Positions 19,303 through 28,660 are shown, numbered from the stretch's first letter. The stretch: DNA of 52,992 nt from an uncultured Prevotellaceae bacterium (GCA_900313615.1 OMRP01000014.1:1-52992), one strand, 5' to 3'. Translations and numbers: made by a program. The notes: generated by a model not told the origin, from the letters alone.

Positions 19303-20736
19303 ATGACAATGAGAATAAAACATCTTTTGGGTATGCTGCTCTTGTGCGTTTCGGCTGCCCAGGCTCAAAATGATCCCATTATCATGACTGTCAACGGAAT
19401 GCCCGTAACACGGTCGGAATTTGAATATTCTTATAACAAGAACAATTCCGAGGGGGTCATCGACAAAAAGACGGTGAAAGAGTATGTTGATTTGTTTGTC
19501 AACTATAAACTGAAAGTGGCTGCTGCCATTGAGGCGGGAATCGACACTACACAGGCTTTCAAGTCAGAATTTGCCATGTACCGCGACCAGCAGATACGGC
19601 CAATGGTTATCAATGATGATGATGTTGAGGCTGAAGCACGACGTATATACACCCGTACACAACGACAGGTAGACTCGCTAGGTGGAATGATTAAACCTGC
19701 TCACATCTTGCTGATGGTGAACCAGAACGCTACAAAAACGGAACAAGACAAGGCGAAGATGCGCATCGATTCCATCTATGGGGTGATACAACGGGGTGGC
19801 GACTTCGCTGAATTGGCAAAGTTACATTCTGACGACCGGTCGTCAGCACTCCAAGGGGGTGAACTGCCATGGTGCCAACCGGGACAGCTGGTGCAGGAGT
19901 TCGAGCGTGAGGCTTATGCTTTGAAGAAGGGACAGATGAGCCGGCCGTTCCTCAGCCCCTATGGTTACCATATTGTGTTGATGAAAGACCGAAGCATGTT
20001 CTTCCCTTATGACTCGTTGCGTACGGATATCATTACATTTATCGACAGACGTGGATTGCGCGAGGGTATCATCGACCATAAATTGGAGGAAATGGCACAG
20101 CAAAGGGGTGGCAACGCCACACCGGCAAGTGTGCTGGCGGAGATGACCGAACAGTTTGCCGCTCAGGATCCTGAACTGAACAACCTCATCCGCGAATATC
20201 ATGATGGACTTTTGCTCTATGAAATAAGCAACCGCAACGTGTGGGACAAGGCCGCCAAGGATGAAAAGGCTCTAGCTGCCTATTTCCAGAAACATAAGAA
20301 GGACTATAAATGGGAGTCCCCGCGATTCAAGGGTATTGCTTATCATGTAAAAGACAAGAAAGACGTGAAGGCGGTGAAGAAATGCATCAAAAACATACCT
20401 TTCGACCAATGGGCGGAAAAGCTGCGCACGACCTTCAATGCTGACTCGGTGTTGCGCATTCGTGTGGAGAAAGGCTTGTTCAAACCTGGCGATAATGCAT
20501 TGGTTGACCGTGAGGTTTTCGGACGTTCTACAACGGTGACACCGACGCCCGACTTCCCCATAGATGCTACCTTTGGCAAGGTGCTTAAGGCTCCGAAGGA
20601 ATACACTGACGTGAAAGGACAGGTGACGGCTGATTATCAGGACCAACTGGAGCGTGAATGGGTGGCGGAACTGCGTAAAAGATATCCCGTGGTCATCAAC
20701 CAGGCGGTACTCGAAACGGTTAACAACCATCAATAA
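19303..20736 (+). CDS. periplasmic peptidyl-prolyl isomerase, PpiC/SurA type
   Basis: 477-aa exported parvulin-type isomerase. A signal peptide (MRIKHLLGMLLLCVSAAQA) is followed by a SurA-like N-terminal region (MTVNGMPVTRSEFEYSYNKN). One clear parvulin domain lies around residues 125-225, with KPAHILLMV, LQGGELPW and SPYGYHIVLM. The C-terminal half is helical and lacks a second clear domain. It likely escorts outer-membrane proteins. ATG 19303 was chosen over the open extension to 19273 because it begins just before the signal peptide; ATG 19309 is an alternative. The next gene starts 8 bases downstream. Confidence 0.88.
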   Translation: MTMRIKHLLGMLLLCVSAAQAQNDPIIMTVNGMPVTRSEFEYSYNKNNSEGVIDKKTVKEYVDLFVNYKLKVAAAIEAGIDTTQAFKSEFAMYRDQQIRPMVINDDDVEAEARRIYTRTQRQVDSLGGMIKPAHILLMVNQNATKTEQDKAKMRIDSIYGVIQRGGDFAELAKLHSDDRSSALQGGELPWCQPGQLVQEFEREAYALKKGQMSRPFLSPYGYHIVLMKDRSMFFPYDSLRTDIITFIDRRGLREGIIDHKLEEMAQQRGGNATPASVLAEMTEQFAAQDPELNNLIREYHDGLLLYEISNRNVWDKAAKDEKALAAYFQKHKKDYKWESPRFKGIAYHVKDKKDVKAVKKCIKNIPFDQWAEKLRTTFNADSVLRIRVEKGLFKPGDNALVDREVFGRSTTVTPTPDFPIDATFGKVLKAPKEYTDVKGQVTADYQDQLEREWVAELRKRYPVVINQAVLETVNNHQ

Positions 20737-20744
20737 ACGACGAG

Positions 20745-22169
20745 ATGAAAGTGAAAACGATAACAGGGTTGGCGATTGCCGTAATGACGATGGTCGTTAT
20801 GGGTACCAACGCCCACAAGCCTAATCCAACGGCAATTGTTGCTGATACGGACACTGCAAGGGTGGATGTGCCGACAACAGGTGGCAACGTGGTCGATGAG
20901 GTGGTATGGGTCGTGGGCGATGAGGCCATTCTCAAATCCGACATCGAGATGATGAGGCTGCAGGCAGAACAAGAGGGATTGTCATGGGCCACTGACCCCG
21001 ACTGCGCCATACCTGAACAACTGGCTGTGCAGAAATTGTTCCTTCACCAAGCTGCCATCGACAGCATCGAGGTGACGGAAAGCGAAATCACGCAAAGCAT
21101 TGAAGAACAGTTGAATTACTGGATTCAGATGATTGGTTCGCGTGAAAAATTGGAGGAATATCGCAAGCAGAGTATCACACAGATGCGACAAGAGATGCAC
21201 GATGACTTCAAAAACCGAGAGTTGGTTCAGAAGATGAGGCAGAAACTGGTGAGCAACATAAATGTGTCTCCAGCAGAGGTGCGCAGTTATTTCAAGGATT
21301 TGCCACAGGATAGCCTGCCCATGATTCCAACTATGGTGGAGGTGCAGATTATTACCAATGAACCACGGGTGTCGCAAGAGGAGGTGAATCGTGTGAAGAG
21401 TCAGTTGCGCGAATATACAGAGCGCGTGAACAGTGGAGAGACGACATTTGCCACATTGGCTAGGCTCTATTCAGAGGACGGCTCGGCACGGCAGGGTGGT
21501 GAAATTGGTTATACACCTAGGTCTGCGCTCGACCCGACTTTCGCAAGCGTGGCTTTCAACCTTACTGACCCCAAGAAAGTGTCGAAAATCGTTGAGACGG
21601 AATTTGGTTATCATATTATCCAACTTATCGACCGTCGAGGCGATCGAATCAACGTAAGACATATCCTAATGAAACCGCGCGTTAGTTCGGAGGCGATTAC
21701 ACAGGCCAAAGAGCGTCTCGACTCGGTGGCTAATGATATCCGTGAAGGGAAGTTTTCGTTCGATGATGCGGCTACGTATATCTCCGATGATAAAGACACA
21801 AAAAGCAATCATGGACTGATGGCTAATGTGACAGAACAGACACGAACCTCTCGTTTCCGTATGCAGGATTTGCCCACCGAAGTGGCACGGCAGGTGGAAC
21901 GGATGCAGGTGGGTGACATATCTACGCCATTCGAGATGATCAACTCGAAAGGTAAGAGGGTATGTGCCATCGTAAAACTAAAAAGTCGTACGGATAGCCA
22001 TCGTGCCACCATCACCGAGGATTTCCAGGTGATGAAGGATGTGGTGTTGGCCAAACGACGTGAACAGGCTCTTCATGACTGGGTGGCTCAAAAACTGAAA
22101 AACACCTATGTGAGAATGAATGAGCAATATCGCGGATGTAAGTTCGAATATGAGGGGTGGGTGAAATGA
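20745..22169 (+). CDS. surA: SurA-like periplasmic chaperone/isomerase
   Basis: 474-aa exported chaperone with the SurA layout: signal peptide (residues 1-23), N-terminal chaperone region (DEVVWVVGDEAILKSDIE), a first parvulin domain (about residues 185-290, with ARQGGEIGYTPRSALDP and EFGYHIIQLIDRR) and a second (about 295-400, starting NVRHILMKP). The first domain has lost the usual HIL motif (VQIITNEP instead), so the second may be the active one. It overlaps the next gene by the ATGA signal. Together with the preceding isomerase and the following OstA protein it forms an outer-membrane biogenesis operon. Confidence 0.9.
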   Translation: MKVKTITGLAIAVMTMVVMGTNAHKPNPTAIVADTDTARVDVPTTGGNVVDEVVWVVGDEAILKSDIEMMRLQAEQEGLSWATDPDCAIPEQLAVQKLFLHQAAIDSIEVTESEITQSIEEQLNYWIQMIGSREKLEEYRKQSITQMRQEMHDDFKNRELVQKMRQKLVSNINVSPAEVRSYFKDLPQDSLPMIPTMVEVQIITNEPRVSQEEVNRVKSQLREYTERVNSGETTFATLARLYSEDGSARQGGEIGYTPRSALDPTFASVAFNLTDPKKVSKIVETEFGYHIIQLIDRRGDRINVRHILMKPRVSSEAITQAKERLDSVANDIREGKFSFDDAATYISDDKDTKSNHGLMANVTEQTRTSRFRMQDLPTEVARQVERMQVGDISTPFEMINSKGKRVCAIVKLKSRTDSHRATITEDFQVMKDVVLAKRREQALHDWVAQKLKNTYVRMNEQYRGCKFEYEGWVK

Positions 22170-23788
22170 TACTGTCTCGGTCATGGCTAAACAGGATGGC
22201 GGGCAGGGGCCTGGCGACAGTCTTGCTCTGCCTAGTGAGCATGACCGTATGGGGACAGAGAAGGGGTACGGGCGATGACCGTATCTACTTGGAACACTCC
22301 AACGAACTGCGGCACGATGAGATGCGTAAACCGGGTGTGCAGATAGTGAAAGGCAACGTGGCTTTCCGACATGCCGGGACAAGGCTCACATGCGATAGTG
22401 CCTATTTCAATCAAAACAATAATTCTTTCGAGGCTTTCGGACATGTACACATGGTGCAGGGCGATACCCTCTCCATGCAGAGTGACTATGCTTTCTACGA
22501 CGGACGACCGATGGTGGAAATGGTCTATGCCCGCAAAAACGTGGTGGTGGTGCATAGGAAGACTTCAATTCTTTATACCGACAGCCTGAATTACGACAGA
22601 AAATACAACTTCGTCTACTTTGCTGAAGGTGGACACCTTGTCGATAAGAAGAAAAAGGTCGATCTGGTGGGTGATTGGGGTCGCTATAACCTCGACAGTC
22701 GTGACGCTGTGGTGTATTATGGAGTGGTGCTGAAAAGCCCAGATTACGAGATACATACGGATACGTTGTATTATGACGCTCGCTTGGAACGGGCGCAGAT
22801 AGTGAGTCGTTCTACTATATATTCGCTCAAAGACAATTATCAGATTGTCTCATCGAATGGCTATTATTACATGGCGGGAGATAAGACGGAACTGTTCGAC
22901 CGCTCTACCATCGAAAATCAGCAGCGGATGATAACGGGCGATAGTATCTTCTATGACAGTGAAAAGAAAAGGAGCCGAGGAGTGGGAAACGTGGTCTATG
23001 TTGACAAGAAAAACAAAAATAGTATGACCGCGGGCTCTTTCGTCTACGATGAGACAACGGGAGAGGGCGTGGCGACACGTAATCCTGTGTTTATCGATTA
23101 CTCTCAACGAGACACGCTCTACCTACATGCCGATACCATGAGGGTGAAGACATTCTTTATGGATACCGACTCGATGTACCGTGAGGTATACTGTTATAAT
23201 AAGGTACGCGCGTATAGAATTGACGTGCAGGCGGTGTGCGACTCGATGGTGGTGTGCTCAAAAGATTCTTCGCTCGTCATGCTTAGAGACCCCATCGTGT
23301 GGAATGACGACCGGCAATTGCTGGGTGATCGTATCACGGTGTTCATGAATGACTCGACAGTGCGCGAGGCATGGGTGGAGGGCAATGCCTTGAGCGTTGA
23401 ATTGATGTTCGATGGAGAACATTATAATCAAGTGGCTTCGAAAAGAATGAATGCATATTTTGACGACGCGGGGCACTTGAGGCTCAACGAGGCCATAGGG
23501 AATGTACAACTGGTGTATTATCCTATCGACGACAAGGATAGTTCGCTCATCGCCTTGATCTATAATGAGACCGATACCATGCGTATGTATCTCTCGGAAA
23601 GACGTAAGATGCAGAAAATATGGATGCATGCTTCCGAAGGTGTCGTTTATCCTTTGACTCAAGTTCCACCCTCTCGTGACAGATTGCCGGGGTTTGGATG
23701 GTATGACTATGTGAGACCGCTGAACAAGGATGATATATTCGTCTGGCGGGGTAAACGGCGTGAGACAAAGGAAGGGGGCAAGCCATGA
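22166..23788 (+). CDS. OstA/LptA-like periplasmic protein
   Basis: 540-aa exported protein with an OstA-like N-terminal domain (LptA/LptD N-terminal fold that bridges LPS across the periplasm). After the signal peptide (to about VWGQ) come repeated strand motifs typical of the fold: PGVQIVKGNVAFRHAGTRLTCDSAYF, DTLSMQSDYAFYDG and VYARKNVVVVHRKTSILYTDSLNY. It is much longer than E. coli LptA (185 aa) and has no LptD barrel. ATG 22166 overlaps the surA stop (ATGA), which favours it over GTG 22157. Probably part of LPS transport; the exact role is inferred. Confidence 0.85.
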   Translation: MILSRSWLNRMAGRGLATVLLCLVSMTVWGQRRGTGDDRIYLEHSNELRHDEMRKPGVQIVKGNVAFRHAGTRLTCDSAYFNQNNNSFEAFGHVHMVQGDTLSMQSDYAFYDGRPMVEMVYARKNVVVVHRKTSILYTDSLNYDRKYNFVYFAEGGHLVDKKKKVDLVGDWGRYNLDSRDAVVYYGVVLKSPDYEIHTDTLYYDARLERAQIVSRSTIYSLKDNYQIVSSNGYYYMAGDKTELFDRSTIENQQRMITGDSIFYDSEKKRSRGVGNVVYVDKKNKNSMTAGSFVYDETTGEGVATRNPVFIDYSQRDTLYLHADTMRVKTFFMDTDSMYREVYCYNKVRAYRIDVQAVCDSMVVCSKDSSLVMLRDPIVWNDDRQLLGDRITVFMNDSTVREAWVEGNALSVELMFDGEHYNQVASKRMNAYFDDAGHLRLNEAIGNVQLVYYPIDDKDSSLIALIYNETDTMRMYLSERRKMQKIWMHASEGVVYPLTQVPPSRDRLPGFGWYDYVRPLNKDDIFVWRGKRRETKEGGKP

Positions 23789-23991
23789 GCCTGTTTCGTG
23801 TGCGCAAGCCTCGCCCTTTCCACCACGAGATGATATATCAAGGACGGAAGAGAGTGGGCGAGAACGACTCACCAACACGTATGCACTTTACCTCTGATAA
23901 GAACAAGGAAAGACAAAAGCGTGTAGTGCCTCTAGAATTGGTTCTATTAGTTGGCTTGGTATTATTGCTAGTCTATCTATTGTATATGTGA
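23785..23991 (+). CDS. 68-aa tail-anchored-like membrane protein
   Basis: Small protein, not recognised. Residues 1-47 are basic and polar (FRVRKPRPFHH, GRKRVGENDSPTRMHF, KERQKR) and residues 48-67 form one hydrophobic segment (PLELVLLVGLVLLLVYLLYM) that runs to the C-terminus. The start ATG overlaps the OstA-like gene stop (ATGA), which supports real, coupled translation. The first residues and Arg-rich segment would face the cytoplasm. It may assist the OstA-like protein or another envelope complex; that is inferred only from position. Confidence 0.72.
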   Translation: MSLFRVRKPRPFHHEMIYQGRKRVGENDSPTRMHFTSDKNKERQKRVVPLELVLLVGLVLLLVYLLYM

Positions 23992-24065
23992 TGTTTCTAT
24001 ATAACTCTTCGTTTGACATTTTCTTTGAACCTCGTTTTTCTTCCCTTTTAACTTCCCCTTAAATA

Positions 24066-25865
24066 ATGAGTGATATCATACAACTCTTACCTGATAGTGT
24101 GGCGAATCAGATTGCTGCTGGCGAGGTGATACAACGACCTGCGTCGGTGGTGAAGGAACTGGTGGAAAATGCCGTCGATGCGGGAGCGAATAATATCCAC
24201 GTGTCAGTTGTGGATGCCGGAAGGACTACGATTCAGGTGGTTGATGACGGTATGGGCATGTCGACCACGGATGCTCGTTTGGCATTTGAAAGACATGCCA
24301 CGTCCAAAATAAGGCAGGCTGATGACCTCTTCGCTTTACGTACAATGGGTTTCCGTGGAGAGGCACTGCCCTCTATAGCGGCAGTGGCGCAGGTGGAGTT
24401 GCGCACGCGCAGAGAGGAAGATGAATTGGGTACATTGCTCAATATTTCGGGCTCACGGTTCATCTCACAAGAACCTGTAGCTTGCCAGCAAGGCAGTAAC
24501 TTTAAGGTTGAAAACCTGTTCTTCAATGTGCCGGCAAGGAGAAAATTCCTCAAGTCAAATGCAACGGAACTGGGAAATGTGTTGTCGGCATTCGAACGTA
24601 TCGTCTTGGTAAATCCCGACATAACATTTTCTTTGCAGAGCAACGGAACTGAACTGATGAACCTGCCGGCAACAGGACTTCGACAGCGCATCGTCGATGT
24701 GGTTGGAAAACGGGCGAATCAAGATTTACTGCCCGTAGAAGTGGAGACAGGATTATGCCGTATCTATGGATATGTGGGCAAACCAGAGGCATCGAGGAAA
24801 AAAGGTGCTCAACAATTCTTTTTCGTCAATGGGCGGTTCATGCGACATGCCTATTTCAACAAGGCTATACAGACGGCTTACGAACGCATAGTGCCCCAAG
24901 GAGAACAAGTGCCTTATTTCATCTATTTCGAAGTGGAGCCGGCTGATATCGATGTTAATATCCATCCCACGAAGACGGAAATAAAGTTTGAAAACGAACA
25001 AGCTATATGGCAAATCCTCACTGCTGCTATCCGCGATGCAGTGGGACGGTTCAATGAGGTACCAACCATAGATTTCGATACGGTAGGGCGTCCTGATATC
25101 CCTGTCTTCCATGAGCATGGGGGCACCACTACGATGCCCAAGACGGACTATAACCCTGGCTATAACCCTTTCGATGGTAATACGACGCGAAAGAAACAGG
25201 ATGTGCCGGAGCAATGGGAGCAGTTGTTCCCAGATGTGGTGGAACGGAAAAAGGATCCTGGCTTGTTTGGACAGATGGATAATGCCGTGGATATTATTGA
25301 TGATAAGTCAACTGACCACTATCAGTACAAGGGACGGTACATCATGACCGCGGTGAAATCTGGACTGATGGTTATCGACCAGCATCGGGCACACCTACGC
25401 ATTCTCTATGAGGATTACATGAATAGGGTGAGAAATCATCATTGGGCGACTCAAAGGTTGCTCTTTCCTGAAGAACTGTCACTCTCGGCGACAGACAAAG
25501 TGGCGTTGCAGACAGTGGAGAAAGAATTGCGTGACTTGGGCTTCGATTTCGAAAAGACTGACGATGGGGTGGTGTTGAGAGGGATACCAGCGGGAATAGA
25601 GGATGTGGCGCCTGCCACATTGATGGCTGATGTGCTGGCACAGGCGGCATCGCTCGAACAAAAAGCAACAGAACAAATGATGGAAGCGTTAGTGCTGGGC
25701 ATGGCCCGAAGTGCATCCATACCCTATGGCCAAGTGCTCTCCAACGAAGAGATGGGGCATCTAGTGAACGGTTTGTTCAGGTGTGGCGATGTGAATATCG
25801 CGCCCGATGGACATCGCATACATTTCATTCTAGAACAGCGTGAAATAGAAAAAACGCTCGGATAA
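24066..25865 (+). CDS. mutL: DNA mismatch repair protein MutL
   Basis: 599-aa MutL. The N-terminal GHKL ATPase is fully conserved: IAAGEVIQRPASVVKELVENAVDAGA, DDGMGM, RHATSKI and FRGEALPSI. The C-terminal dimerisation domain is of the short Bacteroidetes type. The endonuclease motif DQHA-x2-E-x4-E reads DQHRAHLRILYE from Asp438, so its first Glu is Leu. The ACK-type motif reads GMARSASIPYG, and the CPHGRP motif is CGDVNIAPDG. Metal-dependent nicking therefore looks doubtful, and no mutH is in the window. Positioned 74 bases after the small membrane protein gene. Confidence 0.95.
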   Translation: MSDIIQLLPDSVANQIAAGEVIQRPASVVKELVENAVDAGANNIHVSVVDAGRTTIQVVDDGMGMSTTDARLAFERHATSKIRQADDLFALRTMGFRGEALPSIAAVAQVELRTRREEDELGTLLNISGSRFISQEPVACQQGSNFKVENLFFNVPARRKFLKSNATELGNVLSAFERIVLVNPDITFSLQSNGTELMNLPATGLRQRIVDVVGKRANQDLLPVEVETGLCRIYGYVGKPEASRKKGAQQFFFVNGRFMRHAYFNKAIQTAYERIVPQGEQVPYFIYFEVEPADIDVNIHPTKTEIKFENEQAIWQILTAAIRDAVGRFNEVPTIDFDTVGRPDIPVFHEHGGTTTMPKTDYNPGYNPFDGNTTRKKQDVPEQWEQLFPDVVERKKDPGLFGQMDNAVDIIDDKSTDHYQYKGRYIMTAVKSGLMVIDQHRAHLRILYEDYMNRVRNHHWATQRLLFPEELSLSATDKVALQTVEKELRDLGFDFEKTDDGVVLRGIPAGIEDVAPATLMADVLAQAASLEQKATEQMMEALVLGMARSASIPYGQVLSNEEMGHLVNGLFRCGDVNIAPDGHRIHFILEQREIEKTLG

Positions 25866-25890
25866 GAGGTAAATTTTTCAACTTTTTTAT

Positions 25891-25907
25891 AAAAAATGGC
25901 ATTTTTT
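25891..25907. repeat. A/T palindrome after mutL
   Basis: AAAAAATG-G-CATTTTTT is an odd perfect palindrome 25 bases past the mutL stop in an AT-rich gap. It may be a weak terminator; no other terminator is seen for the mutL transcript. Confidence 0.4.
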
Positions 25908-25962
25908 TAGACAAAAAATGAAAAAATATGAAGAAAAATGGAGAAGTTTTAAAATTTATTAT

Positions 25963-25970
25963 TATCTTTG
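25963..25970 (+). promoter_or_regulatory. -7 promoter box for the OmpA-like gene
   Basis: TATCTTTG, with a leader of about 65 bases to ATG 26040. The AT-rich leader is longer than most here, as is common for abundant outer-membrane proteins. Confidence 0.68.
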
Positions 25971-26039
25971 CCACCGAATTCGAATTAGATCTCTTCTTAA
26001 GAACATTAAATTTTTTTGATTGTTTAATATAAAAAGGTT

Positions 26040-27233
26040 ATGAAAAAGTTATTCATGGTGCTGGCTTTTGCCGGCGTGTCTGTAGCCTCTATGGCTCAGG
26101 AAGACGCTGTTAATCGTTACAGCGTTGCAACGAATTCCTTCTGGAGCAACTGGTTCATCCAGGTTGGTGCCAATTGGAATGCATTCTACACTGACGAAGA
26201 GCATGGTGTACGTGGCGATGCCGACCTTTCGAACAGCCCGTTCGAGAAAGAGCGTTCAAGCCTCGGTGCTGCCGTTGCTATCGGTAAGTGGTTCACTCCG
26301 GGTATTGGTCTCCGTACCAAACTGCAGGGTATATGGGGCAAAATGCCTCATGTTGGTGCAACACCTAACGGTGCTCGCATGGGTAATGTAGAAGGCCGCT
26401 TCGTTCGTTACTGGACCTTGAGCGAAGACGTTCTGTTGAACCTCTCCAACATGATTCTTGGTTACAACCCCAACCGTGTTTGGAACTTCATTCCTTTCTT
26501 CGGTGGTGGTATCTCACGTAACATGACTGACAACTTCTATGCTATGCACCTTCGTGTTGGTTTGCTCAACGAATTCCGTCTGAGCAAGCGCGTGGCTCTC
26601 AACCTCGAACTTGGTTGGAACCGCAGCGAGGAAGACTTCAGCGGTGCTTGGGGCAACACTCTGAAGAATGCTCACAATGGTCGTGGATGGGAAGACAAAG
26701 ACAACACTCTCTACGGAGAACTTGGCTTTACCTTCAACCTTGGCAAGGCTACTTGGGATGCAGTTCCCGATGTGGATGCTATTAAGCGCATGTACCAGGC
26801 TCAGATCGATGCTCTCAACTCACAGCTCAACGATGCTAACGCTGAGATCGCTCGTCTGAACAACCTGATCAAGAATCACAAGTGCCCGACCTGCCCCGAC
26901 GTGCATGAGTTCATCACCACTCCTGTGTCTGTGTTCTTCAACCTCAACCGTACCGAGATTGCTTCGCAGAAAGACCTCGTGAATGTTCGCGCTTTGGCCA
27001 AGTATGCTGTTGACAACAACTCCAACCTGCTCGTTACCGGTTATGCTGATAGCGCTACCGGTTCGGTTGACCACAACCAGTGGCTGTCCGAGCGTCGTGC
27101 TGAGACCGTCGCCGGAGAACTCGAAGGTATGGGCGTAAGCAGCTCGAAGATTACTACTCGCGGCCTCGGTGGTGTTGACACCCTCTCGCCGATTGAGTTC
27201 AACCGTCGTGCTACTGTCCAGATCACTGAGTAA
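26040..27233 (+). CDS. OmpA family outer-membrane protein
   Basis: 397-aa protein with a signal peptide (KKLFMVLAFAGVSVASMA-QE), an N-terminal beta-barrel region (about residues 30-240, alternating aromatic strands such as WFTPGIGLRTKLQGIW), a short coiled-coil linker (DAIKRMYQAQIDALNSQLNDANAEIARLNNLI, given here from its start near residue 247) and a C-terminal OmpA peptidoglycan-binding domain (VSVFFNLNRTEI, VTGYADSATG, NQWLSERRAETVAGEL, NRRATVQI). It would tether the outer membrane to peptidoglycan. Codon choice is noticeably more uniform than in neighbours, consistent with high expression. It has its own promoter and terminator. Confidence 0.92.
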   Translation: MKKLFMVLAFAGVSVASMAQEDAVNRYSVATNSFWSNWFIQVGANWNAFYTDEEHGVRGDADLSNSPFEKERSSLGAAVAIGKWFTPGIGLRTKLQGIWGKMPHVGATPNGARMGNVEGRFVRYWTLSEDVLLNLSNMILGYNPNRVWNFIPFFGGGISRNMTDNFYAMHLRVGLLNEFRLSKRVALNLELGWNRSEEDFSGAWGNTLKNAHNGRGWEDKDNTLYGELGFTFNLGKATWDAVPDVDAIKRMYQAQIDALNSQLNDANAEIARLNNLIKNHKCPTCPDVHEFITTPVSVFFNLNRTEIASQKDLVNVRALAKYAVDNNSNLLVTGYADSATGSVDHNQWLSERRAETVAGELEGMGVSSSKITTRGLGGVDTLSPIEFNRRATVQITE

Positions 27234-27255
27234 TCTGAATAGAACGAAAAGATTT

Positions 27256-27283
27256 AGCGCCTCCTTTTGGGAGGCGCTTTTTT
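27256..27283 (+). terminator. OmpA-like gene terminator
   Basis: The arms AGCGCCTCC and GGAGGCGCT (27256-27264, 27270-27278) with a TTTTG loop are followed by a T run to 27283, 22 bases after the stop. Confidence 0.9.
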
Positions 27284-27442
27284 CTTTGTGTTAAAGAGGC
27301 AAAATGGTCCGTGATATGATAGTGTAAGCCAATGGCCCTTTACCTTCTATACAACAGGGTGGCTGTTCTCCTAGACAATTGTTTCTATTTGGGGCTTGTC
27401 TCCAGTTGTACGAAGTTGGCTAGTGGGAAACGCGAAGGTTAT
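27284..27442. other. gap between two convergent terminators
   Basis: The gene-free stretch 27234-27548 holds the OmpA-like terminator on plus and the trpS terminator on minus. In the ~160 bases between them I see no promoter box, RNA gene or credible reading frame. Confidence 0.5.
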
Positions 27443-27473
27443 AAAAAAACGGCCGGAATCATATTCCAGCCGT
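27443..27473 (-). terminator. trpS terminator
   Basis: On minus, ACGGCTGGAAT-ATG-ATTCCGGCCGT forms an 11-bp stem with one mismatch and runs into seven T. It lies about 75 bases beyond the trpS stop. Confidence 0.85.
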
Positions 27474-27548
27474 CTTGTGTTGTATGGGATTCCAAAGTCA
27501 ATTGTTGGGGTCTATTCAGGAGTCTTAGGTATTACCTTTTTCCTTCTT

Positions 27549-28538
27549 TTACTTTTCTCTGAACCCGATAATGCGTCTTACCTCGCGCAGCGTGGCTTGG
27601 GCGCTTTCACGGGCCACTTCAGCGCCTTCACGGGCTATTTTGTCCAGCAACTCTTTATTGGCAGAGTATTCTTCTATACGCTCGCGGATAGGACGGACAA
27701 TGGCCACAACATCTTGAGCTATCTGTTTCTTCATGTCACCATAACGTAGGGTGCAGTCATTCCATTTTTCATCGAAATAGGCATACGTCTCAGGTGAGGA
27801 GCAAATCTTCATGAAAGTAAACAGGTTCTCTATTACCTCAGGTTTCTTGCTGTTTGGTGTCTGTGGACCGAGGTCAGTAACAGCACGCATCACCTTCTTG
27901 GTGATGGTCTTGTCGTCGTCACGTAGGTAGATACAGTTACCCTCGCTCTTGCCCATCTTTCCACTGCCGTCCAAACCAGGTACCTTTACGGCTTCGGCAT
28001 TGAAATAGAAGTTTTGGGGCTCAGGAAAGAATTCTACACCGTAGATATGGTTGAAGCGACGAGCGCATTTTCTAGCCATCTCCATATTTTGCTCCTGGTC
28101 CTTGCCCACAGGCACTTTCACTGCACGGTGTTGCAAGATGTCGGCAGCCATAAGTGTGGGGTAGGTGAGCAGGCCGGCATTCACGTTGTCGGGTTGCTTG
28201 CGTGCTTTCTCCTTAAAGGTGGTTACTCTTTCTAACTCTCCCAGATACATGTTCATATTCAAGAAGAGATAGAGTTCCAACGTTTCTTTCACATCGCTCT
28301 GTATATAGATGGGCGCCTTCTTGGGGTCGATGCCACAAGCAAGATACTCGGCCATGATGGTCCGCGCGCTCTGTTGGATGTCTTCGGGTTTGGGGTGGGT
28401 GGTCAGGCTATGCCAGTCGGCAATGAAGAACATGCTGTCGTATTCATCTTGCATCTTCACAAAACTCTTCACTGCTCCAAAATAATTACCTAAATGTAGG
28501 TTTCCTGTAGGCCGGATGCCACTAACTACTTTTTCCAT
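27549..28538 (-). CDS. trpS: tryptophan-tRNA ligase
   Basis: 329-aa class I aminoacyl-tRNA synthetase charging tRNA-Trp. The HIGH-type motif is GNLHLGNYFGAV near the N-terminus, and the KMSKS-type motif is GKMGKSEGN (residues ~197-205). Length is normal for the bacterial enzyme. It is a single gene on minus with a -7 box at 28573-28580 and a terminator at 27443-27473. Its last codons merge into an A-rich strand of the AAAAGTAAAAGAAGG type beyond the stop. Confidence 0.96.
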   Translation of the reverse strand: MEKVVSGIRPTGNLHLGNYFGAVKSFVKMQDEYDSMFFIADWHSLTTHPKPEDIQQSARTIMAEYLACGIDPKKAPIYIQSDVKETLELYLFLNMNMYLGELERVTTFKEKARKQPDNVNAGLLTYPTLMAADILQHRAVKVPVGKDQEQNMEMARKCARRFNHIYGVEFFPEPQNFYFNAEAVKVPGLDGSGKMGKSEGNCIYLRDDDKTITKKVMRAVTDLGPQTPNSKKPEVIENLFTFMKICSSPETYAYFDEKWNDCTLRYGDMKKQIAQDVVAIVRPIRERIEEYSANKELLDKIAREGAEVARESAQATLREVRRIIGFREK

Positions 28539-28572
28539 TGTCGTTTTGGTTGTTCTTGTTGATAATTGTTTG

Positions 28573-28580
28573 CAAAAGTA
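28573..28580 (-). promoter_or_regulatory. -7 promoter box for trpS
   Basis: TACTTTTG on minus, 34 bases upstream of the trpS start. No leader peptide or other attenuation feature is evident in this short region. Confidence 0.6.
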
Positions 28581-28660
28581 CTAAAAATCCATGAAATCTT
28601 TTCATGTTGCCGGCCTAATTGTAATAAAATGCTATTTGTGAAGAAAAAAAGACGGAAAAA

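Noticed and set aside
27396-27749. 117-codon open frame on plus overlapping the trpS end
   Set aside because: It crosses the trpS terminator and the antisense of trpS; the protein has no family features.
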